Source: Marinimicrobium hydrolyticum
Lineage (GTDB): Bacteria; Pseudomonadota; Gammaproteobacteria; Pseudomonadales; Cellvibrionaceae
NCBI RefSeq assembly: GCF_030848505.1
Contig: NZ_JAVDDU010000011.1
Span: 1-64,000, forward strand
DNA length: 64,000 bases
Reading direction: 5' to 3'
Part shown: positions 53,537 through 63,568 of the stretch, one piece after another
Layout of the letters: every line of letters starts with the position of its first letter
How positions within the stretch are numbered: the stretch's first letter is position 1
The notes under the pieces: model-generated
The model's database searches: none
The model's input: the letters and a program-made list of their open reading frames with translations, nothing else
Told to the model about the DNA's origin: nothing
Program-made: the position numbers and the translations under genes

Positions 53537-54529
53537 ATGCAGAAAATCCGTTGGGGTGTACTCAGCACCGCCAAGATCGCCCGCACCAAAGTTATTCCCG
53601 CTATCCAGTCCTCCGAACGCGGCGAGGTAGTCGCAATTGCCTCCCGCAGATTCGACAGCGCCCAAGCGGCCGCCCGCGATCTGGGAATCGCCAGAGCTCA
53701 TGACAGCTATGAAGCTCTACTTGCCGACCCCGCCGTAGATGCCATTTACAATCCCCTGCCCAACCACCTGCACGTGCCCTGGTCCATCAAGGCGCTGGAA
53801 GCGGGCAAACATGTACTGTGCGAAAAACCCATAGGATTGAACAGCGCCGATTTGGAACAGTTGTTGGCGGCCGCGGCTAAACGGCCAGAGCTCAAACTCA
53901 TGGAAGCGTTTATGTATCGCTTCCACCCCCAGTGGGATTCTATTAAGCCCTGGTTGGCCAAAGATCTGGGACAGGTTCGCCTTATCAACGCGTTTTTTGG
54001 CTACAACAACCGCAACGCGGACGATATCCGTAACCTGCCGGATATCGGCGGCGGTGGCTTAATGGATATTGGTTGCTACGGCATCTCACTGGCGCGCTTG
54101 GTGTACGGCTGCGAGCCGCAGCGTGTAATTGCCAGCCTGAGGCCGCTGCCTGGTTATCAGGTGGACTGTCTTGCCACCGCCATGCTGGAGTTCCCTGAGG
54201 GCATCGCCACCTTTACCGCCAGCACCAAAACCGAACCCACCCAGTGGGCGGAAATTCATGGCGAAGCCGGACTCATGCGGCTGGAGAAACCCTTCAACCC
54301 AGAGCCGGGACAGGACGCCAAAGTACACCTGCAGCTGAGCGGCGCCCATCAAAGTCACAATTTCTGCGAGGGCAATCAGTATCAATTGATGGCCGATGCC
54401 TTTGCCAAAAGCATTCAGGACAACACACCCGTTCCCACCCCTCTTTCGGATGCGCAGGGGAATATGCGCGTACTGGATGCTTTGTTTGCCAGCTCCAGGG
54501 AAAACCGTTGGATCGAGATAAACGCTTAA
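53537..54529 (+). CDS. Gfo/Idh/MocA-family sugar oxidoreductase
   Basis: 330-aa NAD(P)-dependent dehydrogenase. Start motif WGVLSTAKIARTKVIPAIQ (Rossmann, with A replacing a Gly as in dihydrodiol/xylose dehydrogenase-like members), VLCEKPIGLN with catalytic Lys, and EAFMYRFHPQW, GGGGLMDIGCYGISLARLVYG. These fit the glucose-fructose oxidoreductase/D-xylose dehydrogenase branch; substrate cannot be fixed. ATG 53537 begins the Rossmann fold, and the 15 codons upstream lack support. It stands alone, before ndh. Confidence 0.85.
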   Translation: MQKIRWGVLSTAKIARTKVIPAIQSSERGEVVAIASRRFDSAQAAARDLGIARAHDSYEALLADPAVDAIYNPLPNHLHVPWSIKALEAGKHVLCEKPIGLNSADLEQLLAAAAKRPELKLMEAFMYRFHPQWDSIKPWLAKDLGQVRLINAFFGYNNRNADDIRNLPDIGGGGLMDIGCYGISLARLVYGCEPQRVIASLRPLPGYQVDCLATAMLEFPEGIATFTASTKTEPTQWAEIHGEAGLMRLEKPFNPEPGQDAKVHLQLSGAHQSHNFCEGNQYQLMADAFAKSIQDNTPVPTPLSDAQGNMRVLDALFASSRENRWIEINA

Positions 54530-54636
54530 TCGATTTACCCGAAGCAATAAAATTTTGTCGGGCAGTTTGCATAATTATCAGTTGATCGCAATGAAACTTC
54601 CGGCGCACAAAATCGTCGGCTTGAAGGATTTGAATC

Positions 54637-55929
54637 GTGAAGAAAATTGTCGTGGTAGGCGGGGGCGCAGGGGGATTAGAGCTCGTTACCAAGCTGGGCC
54701 GAAAGCTAGGGCGCAAGAAAAAAGCGGAAGTCATTCTTATCGATCGAGATACCACGCATTTGTGGAAACCTCTATTGCACGAAATCGCTGTGGGCACTAT
54801 GGATGAAGGGGTGGACGCGGTCAGTTACCGAGCCCACGCCATTGCCAACGGTTTTCATTTTCGCGTCGGCAGCCTTACCGAAATCGATCGGGACAAACAG
54901 CAAGTGGTGCTCGCCCCGGTTTTGGATGGCGACGGTGTGGAATACATCCCAGCCACGCGCATCGATTACGACTATCTGGTTCTTGCCATTGGATCCGTGT
55001 CCAACGACTTTGGCACGCCCGGTGTAGCACAGCACTGTATATTTTTGGATAGTCCTGCCCAGGCACACCGCTTTCGCAATAAATTGCTCCATCGATTTTT
55101 GCGCATCCAGCGTATCCCCGACGAACCGGACTGTGTACGCATTGCGATTGTTGGAGGTGGCGCGACGGGGGTGGAGTTGTCCGCCGAGTTGCATCATGCG
55201 GTGGCAGAATTCCATAACTACGGTTTTGATGCCGTAACCAACGAACACTTAAAGGTCACATTACTGGAGGCGGGACCGCGCATCCTACCCGCCTTACCCG
55301 AGCGGATCTCAGCCGCAGCCACCCAAGAGCTCACCCAAATCGGCGTGGAAGTGAAGCTGAGTACCGCCGTTACTTCCGCAGACGCGCTCGGATTGCATAC
55401 CAGCACCGGCGAAACGATTCCCGCCGACTTGATGGTATGGGCCGCCGGAATCAAAGTGCCGGATTTCATGGCGAATATCGCCGGCCTGGAAACCAATCGC
55501 ATCAATCAGCTAACGGTGAATGAGTTTCTGCAGACCACCAAAGATCCAGCGATATTTGCCATCGGAGACTGCGCCTCCTTTACACAGCCAAACGGGACAA
55601 AAGTACCACCCCGAGCGCAATCAGCTCACCAAATGGCAAGTACCTGCTATCGCAATCTGAACGCGTTACTAGACAATAAGCCTATGCACAGCTATGTCTA
55701 TCGAGATCACGGTTCGCTTGTGTCGCTGGCCAACTATTCCACGGTAGGTAGCCTAATGGGAAATCTCACCGGAGGAAGCCTGTTCATCGAGGGCCGAATT
55801 GCGCGTGTGGTCTATATTTCCCTCTACCGCATGCACCAGATCGCGGTACACGGTTTGGCTAAAACCGGCCTGATGATGCTTGCCGGACGAATCAATCGTT
55901 GGCTTAGGCCCAGGCTTAAACTGCACTGA
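54637..55929 (+). CDS. ndh: Type II NADH:quinone oxidoreductase (NDH-2)
   Basis: Membrane-associated flavoenzyme that passes electrons from NADH to quinone without pumping protons. The N-terminal FAD-binding GGGAGG at residues 8-13, the NADH-binding [15 protein letters not shown], and the second FAD motif FAIGDCASF are all present. [16 protein letters not shown] and the C-terminal amphipathic region ending [10 protein letters not shown], which would bind the membrane, fit NDH-2. 430 aa from GTG 54637, with AAGGA eight bases upstream. Monocistronic. Confidence 0.92.
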   Translation: MKKIVVVGGGAGGLELVTKLGRKLGRKKKAEVILIDRDTTHLWKPLLHEIAVGTMDEGVDAVSYRAHAIANGFHFRVGSLTEIDRDKQQVVLAPVLDGDGVEYIPATRIDYDYLVLAIGSVSNDFGTPGVAQHCIFLDSPAQAHRFRNKLLHRFLRIQRIPDEPDCVRIAIVGGGATGVELSAELHHAVAEFHNYGFDAVTNEHLKVTLLEAGPRILPALPERISAAATQELTQIGVEVKLSTAVTSADALGLHTSTGETIPADLMVWAAGIKVPDFMANIAGLETNRINQLTVNEFLQTTKDPAIFAIGDCASFTQPNGTKVPPRAQSAHQMASTCYRNLNALLDNKPMHSYVYRDHGSLVSLANYSTVGSLMGNLTGGSLFIEGRIARVVYISLYRMHQIAVHGLAKTGLMMLAGRINRWLRPRLKLH

Positions 55930-56080
55930 TCAGCCGTTTACGAAGATTCGCCGACATTGGCACGGTGGGGTAAATGGTGAGGTGCATTAAGTTAACCTAT
56001 CTTTACAGCGGCTAGTCATAGTAAGGGCCGCTAAAGCAAGGCACAATCGCTCTGGTCTGAATGACAACAAGCGATAAGCC

Positions 56081-56782
56081 ATGATTCGACTGCACAATAT
56101 TCACAAATACTACGGTTCCGGCGAACAATCCCTGCACGTACTCAAAGGCATTGACCTGCACATTGCCGAAGGTGAGCTAGTGTCCATTATGGGTTCTTCC
56201 GGCTCGGGCAAGTCCACCCTGTTGAATATTCTGGGGCTGCTGGATAGCCACGATGTAGGCGACTACACGCTGGCGGGAACGCCCATCGTACGCTTGCGGG
56301 AGAAACACGCTGCACGCCTGCGCAACCAATTTATTGGGTTTGTGTTCCAATCATTCAACCTGCTGCCTTTCAAAAACGCCATGGAGAATGTCGCGCTTCC
56401 GCTGTATTACCAAGGCGTGGGACGCCGTGCCCGCAACGAGGCCGCCAAAGCGTACCTGGATATGGTGGGCTTGGCCGATCGCGCCACTCACATGCCCAAC
56501 GAGCTGTCTGGCGGACAGAAGCAACGTGTCGCCATTGCCCGGGCGCTGGTGACTCAGCCCAAAGTCATTTTGGCGGACGAGCCCACGGGCGCTTTGGACA
56601 GCACCACCACTGAAGAGGTGATGGAGATCATCAAAGAGGTGCACGGCAAAGGCAATACCATCGTAATCGTCACGCACGAGCACGACATCGCCGCCCAGAC
56701 CCAGCGCTGCATCACTCTGAAAGATGGCCTGATTGTCCCTGACACAGTACTTTCCTCCGAAACTGCACAGGTGGTTGGGTGA
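56081..56782 (+). CDS. MacB-type ABC exporter, ATPase subunit
   Basis: LolD/MacB-class ATPase (MJ0796-like), 233 aa. Walker A GSSGSGKST at 38-46, Q-loop VFQSFNLLPF, signature LSGGQKQRVAIARAL, Walker B VILADEP followed by TGALDS, and H-loop VTHEHD. The gene is followed by two permeases (GTGA overlap with the first) and a HlyD-type adaptor. This set normally powers mechanotransmission by a periplasmic assembly that exports peptides, antibiotics or lipids, with an outer-membrane channel from elsewhere. Substrate unknown. Confidence 0.92.
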   Translation: MIRLHNIHKYYGSGEQSLHVLKGIDLHIAEGELVSIMGSSGSGKSTLLNILGLLDSHDVGDYTLAGTPIVRLREKHAARLRNQFIGFVFQSFNLLPFKNAMENVALPLYYQGVGRRARNEAAKAYLDMVGLADRATHMPNELSGGQKQRVAIARALVTQPKVILADEPTGALDSTTTEEVMEIIKEVHGKGNTIVIVTHEHDIAAQTQRCITLKDGLIVPDTVLSSETAQVVG

Positions 56783-58032
56783 TCGACGGATTTCAGGAAA
56801 TTCTCTACACCCTGAAGCAGAACAAGTTACGCACAGGGCTGACCGCCTTTGGCGTGTTCTGGGGGATCTTCATGCTGGTGCTATTGCTGGGCGCGGGACA
56901 GGGCCTGCAAAACGGCATGACCGGCAGCTTCAGCAACGACATGAGCGACAGCATCTGGATCAGTGCTGGGCGCACCGCTCTGCCCTACCAAGGCTTACCT
57001 ACCAATAGACGCATCCAGCTTACCGAGTCGGATATGCGAGCTATCAGGGAGCAAATCCCTGGCGTGCGCTTTATTTCCAGCGAGAACGCCGTCGGCTCCT
57101 TCCGCCAGTCAGATACCTTAGTTACTTATCAACGGCGCTCGGGAAGTTTCGGGGTGTTCGGGGTGGCGGACGAGTACTTTGACATTAAGGCTAACGTCGG
57201 CTTTCCCGGTGGGCGCAAGCTCAACCCTCTTGATGCCCACCAGAGCCGCAAGGTCGTAGCCATTGGGACCTTGGTGGAACAGGCTCTGTTCGCCCCTGGG
57301 GTCAGCGCCATTGGCGAGGCCATTACCATCAATGGGGTGCAGTTCACTGTGGTGGGCATATTTTATGACAGCGGCCGGGAAGGCCGCATGTCCGAGCGCA
57401 TTTACCTCCCCCAAAGCGCCTACGCCGCCATTTTTGGCGGCGGTGAGCGGGTTTCCGTGGTCGGCGTTCGCCCCGAACTTGGCGTCGATGGCTTTGAGGT
57501 AGAGCGTCGCATCCGTGAATTGCTGCAGCGCCGCCATCAGGTTTCCCCGAACGACCGGCGCGCGATCCGCACCCACAATATGGCCCTGCAAGCCGAACGC
57601 TTTAACGCCATATTCACGGGTATCAACGCTTTCCTCTGGTTCGTGGGTCTGGGCACTCTCGCGGCGGGTATTGTCGGGGTGAGCAACATCATGATCATTA
57701 CCGTCAAAGAACGCACGCGGGAAATTGGCGTACGTAAAGCCTTAGGGGCGACACCCTCATCCATTGTCGGCACCTTGATGCTGGAATCCATCCTGGTCAC
57801 CAGTATCGCCGGTTACACGGGCCTGGTGTTGGGCGTGGCGCTGCTGGAGGGAGTCTCCTTCAGCCTTGAAGCACTCAACATACAACTGAGCTATTTCCAG
57901 CAACCAGAAGTGGATTTTCAGCTAGCGCTCACCGCATTAGGGCTTCTAGTAGGCGTCGGCGCACTGGCAGGACTGGTGCCTGCCGTGCAGGCGGCGAGGA
58001 TTATGCCGGTGGAGGCTATGCGTGCTGATTGA
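56779..58032 (+). CDS. MacB-type ABC exporter, permease 1 (FtsX-like)
   Basis: 417 aa, four membrane helices: one at the N-terminus (KLRTGLTAFGVFWGIFMLVL), a large periplasmic MacB_PCD domain (about 45-270), then three C-terminal helices with the FtsX motif KERTREIGVRKALGATPSSIVG. GTG 56779 overlaps the ATPase stop. Clearly paralogous to the next gene; the two probably form a heterodimeric transmembrane unit. Confidence 0.9.
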   Translation: MIDGFQEILYTLKQNKLRTGLTAFGVFWGIFMLVLLLGAGQGLQNGMTGSFSNDMSDSIWISAGRTALPYQGLPTNRRIQLTESDMRAIREQIPGVRFISSENAVGSFRQSDTLVTYQRRSGSFGVFGVADEYFDIKANVGFPGGRKLNPLDAHQSRKVVAIGTLVEQALFAPGVSAIGEAITINGVQFTVVGIFYDSGREGRMSERIYLPQSAYAAIFGGGERVSVVGVRPELGVDGFEVERRIRELLQRRHQVSPNDRRAIRTHNMALQAERFNAIFTGINAFLWFVGLGTLAAGIVGVSNIMIITVKERTREIGVRKALGATPSSIVGTLMLESILVTSIAGYTGLVLGVALLEGVSFSLEALNIQLSYFQQPEVDFQLALTALGLLVGVGALAGLVPAVQAARIMPVEAMRAD

Positions 58033-59287
58033 TTTGGAGAAGTGGCAGGAAATCCTCACCACCCTGAAGCAGCACAAATTGCGCACGGGGCTGACCGCCT
58101 TTGGCGTTTTCTGGGGCATTTTCATGTTGGTGATTTTGCTGGGCGCCGGTAAGGGGTTGGAGAACGGCGCCACCGCCAACTTTGGCGAAGTCTCCAATGT
58201 GGTGTTCATTTGGTCCGCGGGCCGGACTCAGACAGCGTACGGCGGTTTAGCCCAGGGCCGGCGCATTACTTTAAAAACCGAGGACGTGGACCGCATCAAG
58301 GAGCGTGTCCCGGAAGTGGAGTTCGCCGGCGGTTTTAATCGCCTCGGTGGCTGGGGCACCGAGCAATACATTATCCGCGGCGATAACAGTGGGCCTTTTT
58401 CGGTGCGCGGATCACACCCCAACATGGCTCATTTGCACTCCCTTGAGGTTACCCAGGGTCGGTTTATCAACCCGCTCGATTGGGAGGAGCGACGCAAAAT
58501 TGCCATCATTGGCCGCGGCGTCCAGCACGTACTGTTCGAATCCTGGGAGGATCCCATCGGGCAGGACATCAACATTCACGGCGTGAACTTTACCGTGGTG
58601 GGCACCTTTAACTCCCGCTCGACCGGCGACAACGCGGCCGACGAAGAGGAGGCCATTTACATTCCCAACCGTACCTTGCGCCACACTTTTAACCAAATGG
58701 GCTGGATCGGCAATATCACACTGATTCCCAAGCCGGGCGTGCACGCCGCCGATGTGGAAACCAAAGTCCGAAATCTTTTGCATGAACACCACCGGGTACA
58801 CCCCAGCGATCGCGGCGTGTTCGGCAGCTGGAACATGCAGGACGCTTATGATCGGGTGCAGGGCTTGTTCACGGGTATTGCGGTGTTCAGTTGGGTGGTG
58901 GCCATAGGCACTATCTTGGCCGGCGCCATCGGCGTCGGCAATATCATGCTCATCGTGGTAAAAGAGCGGACCCGAGAAATCGGCCTACGCAAAGCGCTGG
59001 GGGCGACGCCCGCCTCTATTGTGAGCATGATCGTGCAGGAATCCATACTAATTACCGCTGTCGCTGGCTATTGCGGGCTGGTGGCGGGGGTATTGTTACT
59101 TGAAGGACTCAATGCCTTACTGGTCAGTGCGGGCGTGAGCGGTAGTATCTTCGCGCAGCCTGAGATCGACTTTACCACCTCCATGGTGGCCGTAGGCCTG
59201 TTGGTCCTTGCCGGTTTTCTGGCCGCTCTGTTACCCGCCGTTAAAGCGGCCAGAGTCAACCCCATTGTCGCCTTGCAGGACGAGTAG
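58022..59287 (+). CDS. MacB-type ABC exporter, permease 2 (FtsX-like)
   Basis: 421 aa with the same layout as permease 1; the first helix region (KLRTGLTAFGVFWGIFMLVI) is almost identical between them, as is KERTREIGLRKALGATPASIV near the end, while the periplasmic domains differ much more. This suggests an old tandem duplication with diversification of the periplasmic part. GTG 58022 lies inside the last codons of permease 1 (11-base overlap). Confidence 0.9.
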   Translation: MLIDLEKWQEILTTLKQHKLRTGLTAFGVFWGIFMLVILLGAGKGLENGATANFGEVSNVVFIWSAGRTQTAYGGLAQGRRITLKTEDVDRIKERVPEVEFAGGFNRLGGWGTEQYIIRGDNSGPFSVRGSHPNMAHLHSLEVTQGRFINPLDWEERRKIAIIGRGVQHVLFESWEDPIGQDINIHGVNFTVVGTFNSRSTGDNAADEEEAIYIPNRTLRHTFNQMGWIGNITLIPKPGVHAADVETKVRNLLHEHHRVHPSDRGVFGSWNMQDAYDRVQGLFTGIAVFSWVVAIGTILAGAIGVGNIMLIVVKERTREIGLRKALGATPASIVSMIVQESILITAVAGYCGLVAGVLLLEGLNALLVSAGVSGSIFAQPEIDFTTSMVAVGLLVLAGFLAALLPAVKAARVNPIVALQDE

Positions 59288-59314
59288 TCCCCAGATTTAT
59301 CAACAGGAGTCACC

Positions 59315-60388
59315 ATGAAACGCTTTTTGTCACTAACCGGTGTGGTTTTACTGCTGGGAACATTTGTCGGTACCACGTGGTTTCTATATCAAAAATCACA
59401 GCAGGACCCAGTGGTGTACCAGACCGACACACCTTACGTAACAGACATTGTCACCAAGACTGTGGCCATTGGTTCGATCAAACCTCGCAGAGAGATCGGC
59501 ATCAAATCGCAAGTATCCGGCGTGGTGGACGAATTGTTTGTGGAGCCGGGTCATTCGGTCGAGCGCGGAGATCTGATTGCCCGCATTCGTTTGATCCCGA
59601 ATATGGAGCACTTGAACCAGGCGCAATCTCAACTGGAAAGCGCCCGCATCAATTTCCGCAATGCCGAGCGGGAACTGCAACGCCAACAGCGCCTGTTCGC
59701 GGACAAGCTGATTTCCGAGTCCGAATACAACCGCTTTATGCTCACCTACGAGCTTCAGAAGGAAGCCGTAAAGGCGGCCGAGAACAATGTCTCTTTGATC
59801 CGCGAAGGCTCCACCACCACAGCCGATCAAACCTCCAACCTGGTGCGCGCCACCGCGAACGGGATGATTCTCGACGTACCGGTAGAGGAAGGGGTGTTTG
59901 TTATCGAATCCAACACCTTCAACGAAGGCACCACCATCGCGAGTATTGCCGACATGACGGATTTGATATTTGAAGGCCGTGTGGACGAGTCCGAAGTGGG
60001 CAAACTGCGAGAAGGCATGGAGTTGTTGCTCAACATCGGTGCTCTGGACGGGGAGAGATTTACCGCCGACCTGGAGTACATCTCACCAAAAGGTATCGAG
60101 GATCAGGGCACCATCAACTTCGAAATCCGGGCGGCAATAAAGCTCAATCCCGATTTCTTCCTACGCGCGGGCTACAGCGCCAATGCCGATATCATCCTGG
60201 ATCAACGGGAGCAAGTACTCGCGATCAACGAGGGCAACCTTCTGTTTATCGAAGGGGGGACTTACGTCGAAGTGGCGGTTGGGGACCAGCGCTTTGAGCG
60301 GCAGCGCGTTCGTACCGGCATCTCTGACGGTATCAATATTGAGATCCTCGACGGTCTGAGTGAAAACACGGTGATCAAGCGTTTGTAA
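59315..60388 (+). CDS. HlyD/MacA-type periplasmic adaptor (membrane fusion protein)
   Basis: 357 aa. An N-terminal membrane anchor (LTGVVLLLGTFVGTTWFLY) is followed by the lipoyl half-motif GIKSQVSGVVDELFVEPGH, a coiled-coil hairpin (about 95-165; LNQAQSQLESARINFRNAERELQRQQ region), and beta-barrel and membrane-proximal domains ending NTVIKRL. CAGGAG lies six bases before ATG 59315, 27 bases after permease 2. It completes a tripartite-type exporter with the ABC genes upstream; no TolC gene is present in the window. Confidence 0.9.
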   Translation: MKRFLSLTGVVLLLGTFVGTTWFLYQKSQQDPVVYQTDTPYVTDIVTKTVAIGSIKPRREIGIKSQVSGVVDELFVEPGHSVERGDLIARIRLIPNMEHLNQAQSQLESARINFRNAERELQRQQRLFADKLISESEYNRFMLTYELQKEAVKAAENNVSLIREGSTTTADQTSNLVRATANGMILDVPVEEGVFVIESNTFNEGTTIASIADMTDLIFEGRVDESEVGKLREGMELLLNIGALDGERFTADLEYISPKGIEDQGTINFEIRAAIKLNPDFFLRAGYSANADIILDQREQVLAINEGNLLFIEGGTYVEVAVGDQRFERQRVRTGISDGINIEILDGLSENTVIKRL

Positions 60389-60442
60389 CTGTGCGGCCCC
60401 ATTCGGAGCTTTTACTCCAATAGGCGCGGGGAGCGGCTTGTC

Positions 60443-60471
60443 TTGACAGGCGGTTCCCCCCTGCCTAGGAT
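60443..60471 (+). promoter_or_regulatory. Sigma-70 promoter of ispB
   Basis: Perfect -35 TTGACA (60443-60448), 17-base spacer and TAGGAT (60466-60471); transcription would start near 60478, 30 bases before the ATG. Confidence 0.75.
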
Positions 60472-60507
60472 GCCAACCCTCAATAAATCGAAGAGCACCG
60501 CCATCCC

Positions 60508-61470
60508 ATGCTGCCTTTTCATCAAGTCGTCGCCGACGACTTTACGGCCGTAAACCAGCGCATCATTACCCAGTTGCACTCAGATGTGCCGCTGGTGGAG
60601 GATATCGGCCATTACCTGATAGCGGCCGGCGGGAAGCGGCTGCGGCCCCTCATGGTGCTTCTGAGCGCCAATGCACTGGGCTATCGCGGGCGCGAGCATG
60701 TGGATCTGGCCGTAATCATCGAGTTTATTCACACCGCGACTCTGCTTCATGACGATGTGGTGGACACCTCCAATATGCGGCGCGGCCGGCCTACGGCCAA
60801 CGCTGAATGGGGCAACGCCCCCAGCGTCCTGGTGGGCGATTTTCTGTACTCACGGGCCTTTCAAATGATGGTCGCGCTCGGCAACATGGACATTATGGCC
60901 GTGCTGTCCAACACCACCAATTTGATCGCGGAAGGCGAGGTCCAACAGCTGGTTAACGCCAAAGACCCCGCAGTTACCGAGGAAAACTACTTCTCGGTGA
61001 TCAGGAAGAAAACCGCCATTCTCTTTGATTCCGCCTGCGAAGTCGCCGCCTTACTGTGCGGCGCCAACGCCCAGCAGCGTGCCGCCATGAGCGCTTACGG
61101 CCAAAAAGTGGGCACGGCTTTCCAGTTAGTGGACGATGCGCTGGATTACCGCGGAGACGCCGCCGCCCTGGGTAAGAATCTGGGTGATGATCTGGCAGAA
61201 GGCAAACCAACCTTGCCCCTGATCCACGCGATGCGCCAAGGCAGCCCGGCCGAATCCGAACTGATCGCTAATGCCATTCGCAATGGCGACGCCAGCCAAT
61301 TAAAGACCATTGTGTCCATCGTGGAAGCAAGCGGAGCCATGGACTACACATTGGAATGTGCTCGGCAAGAAGTCAGCGCCGCTTTGGAGCAATTGCAACA
61401 GCTCCCGGACAATGAATACACCCAGGCGATGGCTACCTTAGCCAAATTCTCCCTGGAGCGCAGCTATTGA
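60508..61470 (+). CDS. ispB: All-trans octaprenyl-type diphosphate synthase
   Basis: Polyprenyl synthetase that builds the ubiquinone side chain from farnesyl diphosphate and IPP. The two Asp-rich motifs are DDVVD at 82-86 (LLHDDVVDTSNMRRGRPTAN) and LVDDALDYRGD near 210. GGKRLRPLMVLL, VGDFLYSRAFQMMV and EGKPTLPL complete the family pattern and align well with E. coli IspB. Length 320 aa. Chain length (C40 or C45) cannot be fixed from sequence alone. Not next to rplU as it is in E. coli. Confidence 0.94.
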   Translation: MLPFHQVVADDFTAVNQRIITQLHSDVPLVEDIGHYLIAAGGKRLRPLMVLLSANALGYRGREHVDLAVIIEFIHTATLLHDDVVDTSNMRRGRPTANAEWGNAPSVLVGDFLYSRAFQMMVALGNMDIMAVLSNTTNLIAEGEVQQLVNAKDPAVTEENYFSVIRKKTAILFDSACEVAALLCGANAQQRAAMSAYGQKVGTAFQLVDDALDYRGDAAALGKNLGDDLAEGKPTLPLIHAMRQGSPAESELIANAIRNGDASQLKTIVSIVEASGAMDYTLECARQEVSAALEQLQQLPDNEYTQAMATLAKFSLERSY

Positions 61471-61495
61471 CCCTTGATTCCCTCTCAACCCTAGC

Positions 61496-61523
61496 TAGAC
61501 AAGCGCCCCACAGCAGGTAGAAT
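61496..61523 (+). promoter_or_regulatory. Sigma-70 promoter of fabA
   Basis: TAGACA (61496-61501), 16-base spacer, TAGAAT (61518-61523), each 5/6 to consensus. Start near 61530, leader about 50 bases. Confidence 0.65.
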
Positions 61524-61579
61524 GGCCCCCTTTGCCATCTCTCACTGGCCAACGAGCGCAACACAACAGAGTTAACACT

Positions 61580-62104
61580 ATGAGTTCCTTTGTCCCCAAG
61601 AACGCCTACAGCCGCGAAGAATTGCTGGAATGCGGCCATGGCCGCCTCTTTGGCCCCGGCAACGCTCAGTTGCCCGTGCCCAACATGCTTATGCTGGACC
61701 GAATTGTTCACATCAGTGAGGACGGCGGAGAATACAGCAAGGGCGAGATTATCGCCGAGTTGGATATTACTCCGGACCTGTGGTTTTTTGATTGCCACTT
61801 CCCCGGCGATCCAGTAATGCCAGGCTGCTTGGGGCTGGATGCCATGTGGCAGTTGGTCGGTTTTTACCTAGGTTGGCGCGGAAATCCTGGCCGAGGACGT
61901 GCTCTTGGCTGCGGAGATGTGAAATTTACCGGGCAAATCCTGCCCAGCGCGAGCAAGGTTAGCTACCATATCAACCTGAAGCGGGTTATCGAGCGCAAGC
62001 TGATCATGGGCATCGCCGATGGCCGGGTGTCCGTTGACGGGAAAGATATCTATTTCGCCAACGATTTGCGGGTAGGACTGTTCCAAAATACGGATAGTTT
62101 TTAA
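61580..62104 (+). CDS. fabA: 3-hydroxydecanoyl-ACP dehydratase/isomerase
   Basis: Dehydrates 3-hydroxyacyl-ACP and isomerises trans-2- to cis-3-decenoyl-ACP, the branch point to unsaturated fatty acids. Active-site H73 ([15 protein letters not shown]) and D87 ([12 protein letters not shown]). 174 aa from ATG 61580 (E. coli 172); the frame is open 16 codons upstream, which overlap the leader. fabB follows after 165 bases with its own promoter, the usual pairing for anaerobic-type unsaturated fatty acid synthesis. Confidence 0.96.
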   Translation: MSSFVPKNAYSREELLECGHGRLFGPGNAQLPVPNMLMLDRIVHISEDGGEYSKGEIIAELDITPDLWFFDCHFPGDPVMPGCLGLDAMWQLVGFYLGWRGNPGRGRALGCGDVKFTGQILPSASKVSYHINLKRVIERKLIMGIADGRVSVDGKDIYFANDLRVGLFQNTDSF

Positions 62105-62185
62105 CCAATGAGCCGGTGCTCTGCATCTTGGAGCACAGCCGCCATCGGCGGGCGAAAGCGGTTCAGCTAGCGCCATGATTGCTGC

Positions 62186-62212
62186 TTGATCGGTGCCGTT
62201 GTGTGGCATAAT
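62186..62212 (+). promoter_or_regulatory. Probable fabB promoter
   Basis: TTGATC, 15-base spacer, CATAAT with TG one base before it (extended -10, TGG-CATAAT). The spacer is short, but the extended -10 compensates. It lies in the fabA-fabB gap about 60 bases before the fabB start. Confidence 0.5.
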
Positions 62213-62269
62213 AGTCACCTGAAGAATAAAACAGAGTCAGGCTCTGTCATGAGATATAAGAGGTAGCCT

Positions 62270-63484
62270 ATGAAACGTGTTGTAGTTACCGGCATGGGCA
62301 TTGTGTCCTGTTTGGGAAATGATACATCGTCGGTATTGGAAGCACTGCGCAGCGGCCGCTCAGGCATTAAGTTTCAGGAAGCGTACCAAGAAATGGGATT
62401 TCGCAGCCACGTCGCAGGGTCTGTGGATATCGACCTGAAAGAGTGTATTGATCGCAAGATATTGCGCTTTATGGGCGACGCAGCCGCGTTTTCGTACATT
62501 TCCATGGAACAGGCGATCGCGGACGCTGGCCTGGACGAATCATTGGTATCCAATGAGCGCACCGGCATCATCATGGGCTCCGGTGGCGCCTCCTCCAAGA
62601 ACCTGGTGGAAGCCTCAGACATCCTTCGGGAAAAAGGCTTGAAGCGCGTGGGGCCTTACCGGGTCACTCAAACCATGGGAAGCACCACCTCAGCCTGCTT
62701 GGCTACACCTTTCAAGATTCGCGGACTCAACTATTCCATCTCTTCGGCGTGTGCGACCAGCGCGCACTGTATTGGCAGTGCGATGGAGCAGATTCAGCTG
62801 GGCAAGCAGGACATCGTTTTCGCCGGCGGCGGTGAAGAGGAGCACTGGACCCTAACGTGCTTGTTCGACGCCATGGGTGCCCTCTCTACCAAATACAATG
62901 ACACCCCGGAAAAGGCTTCTCGCGCCTACGACGCCCAGCGTGACGGCTTCGTCATCGCCGGTGGTGGCGGTTGCTTGGTACTGGAAGAGTTGGAACACGC
63001 CAAAGCACGCGGCGCAAAAATTTACGCAGAAGTTGTCGGTTACGGCGCCAACTCCGATGGCTACGATATGGTCGCACCCTCCGGCGAAGGTGCTGTGCGC
63101 TGCATGCAACAAGCATTGGCCACCACGCAAGGCGATGTCGACTACATCAACGCCCACGGCACCAGCACCCCCGTTGGGGACTTGGCTGAACTCAAGGCCG
63201 TTCGCGCCACATTTGGCGACAAAATTCCGCCCATCAGCTCCACCAAATCTCTTACCGGCCACTCCCTAGGGGCCACTGGCGTTCAGGAAGCGATTTATTC
63301 ATTGCTGATGATGCAGAACAACTTCATCTGTGCTTCAGCGAATGTCGATGAGCTCGATAGTGAGGCTGCGGATGTCCCCATCGTTACTGAACGACGGGAC
63401 AATGTGCGTCTGGAGCGAGTGATGTCCAATAGCTTCGGATTTGGCGGCACCAACGCTTGCCTGGTGTTCCAACGCCTGGATTAA
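62270..63484 (+). CDS. fabB: 3-oxoacyl-ACP synthase I
   Basis: Condensing enzyme that elongates cis-3-decenoyl-ACP, needed for unsaturated fatty acids. Catalytic C161 ([13 protein letters not shown]), and two histidines in [13 protein letters not shown] and [11 protein letters not shown]. 404 aa; E. coli FabB is 406. AAGAGG precedes ATG 62270. It works with FabA encoded just upstream. Confidence 0.96.
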   Translation: MKRVVVTGMGIVSCLGNDTSSVLEALRSGRSGIKFQEAYQEMGFRSHVAGSVDIDLKECIDRKILRFMGDAAAFSYISMEQAIADAGLDESLVSNERTGIIMGSGGASSKNLVEASDILREKGLKRVGPYRVTQTMGSTTSACLATPFKIRGLNYSISSACATSAHCIGSAMEQIQLGKQDIVFAGGGEEEHWTLTCLFDAMGALSTKYNDTPEKASRAYDAQRDGFVIAGGGGCLVLEELEHAKARGAKIYAEVVGYGANSDGYDMVAPSGEGAVRCMQQALATTQGDVDYINAHGTSTPVGDLAELKAVRATFGDKIPPISSTKSLTGHSLGATGVQEAIYSLLMMQNNFICASANVDELDSEAADVPIVTERRDNVRLERVMSNSFGFGGTNACLVFQRLD

Positions 63485-63548
63485 ACCTGTCGCCGGTGTC
63501 CCGCGCCTCCCGCAAGCCGGGGGGCGGCGGATCAACCCCTCTGAGAAT

Positions 63549-63568
63549 GAGCCGCTAATCAGCGGCTC
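63549..63568. terminator. Hairpin between convergent fabB and the sugar-reductase gene
   Basis: Perfect 8-bp stem GAGCCGCT / AGCGGCTC with an AATC loop, overlapping the stop codon of the minus-strand gene and 65 bases past fabB. No T-run. Confidence 0.4.
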
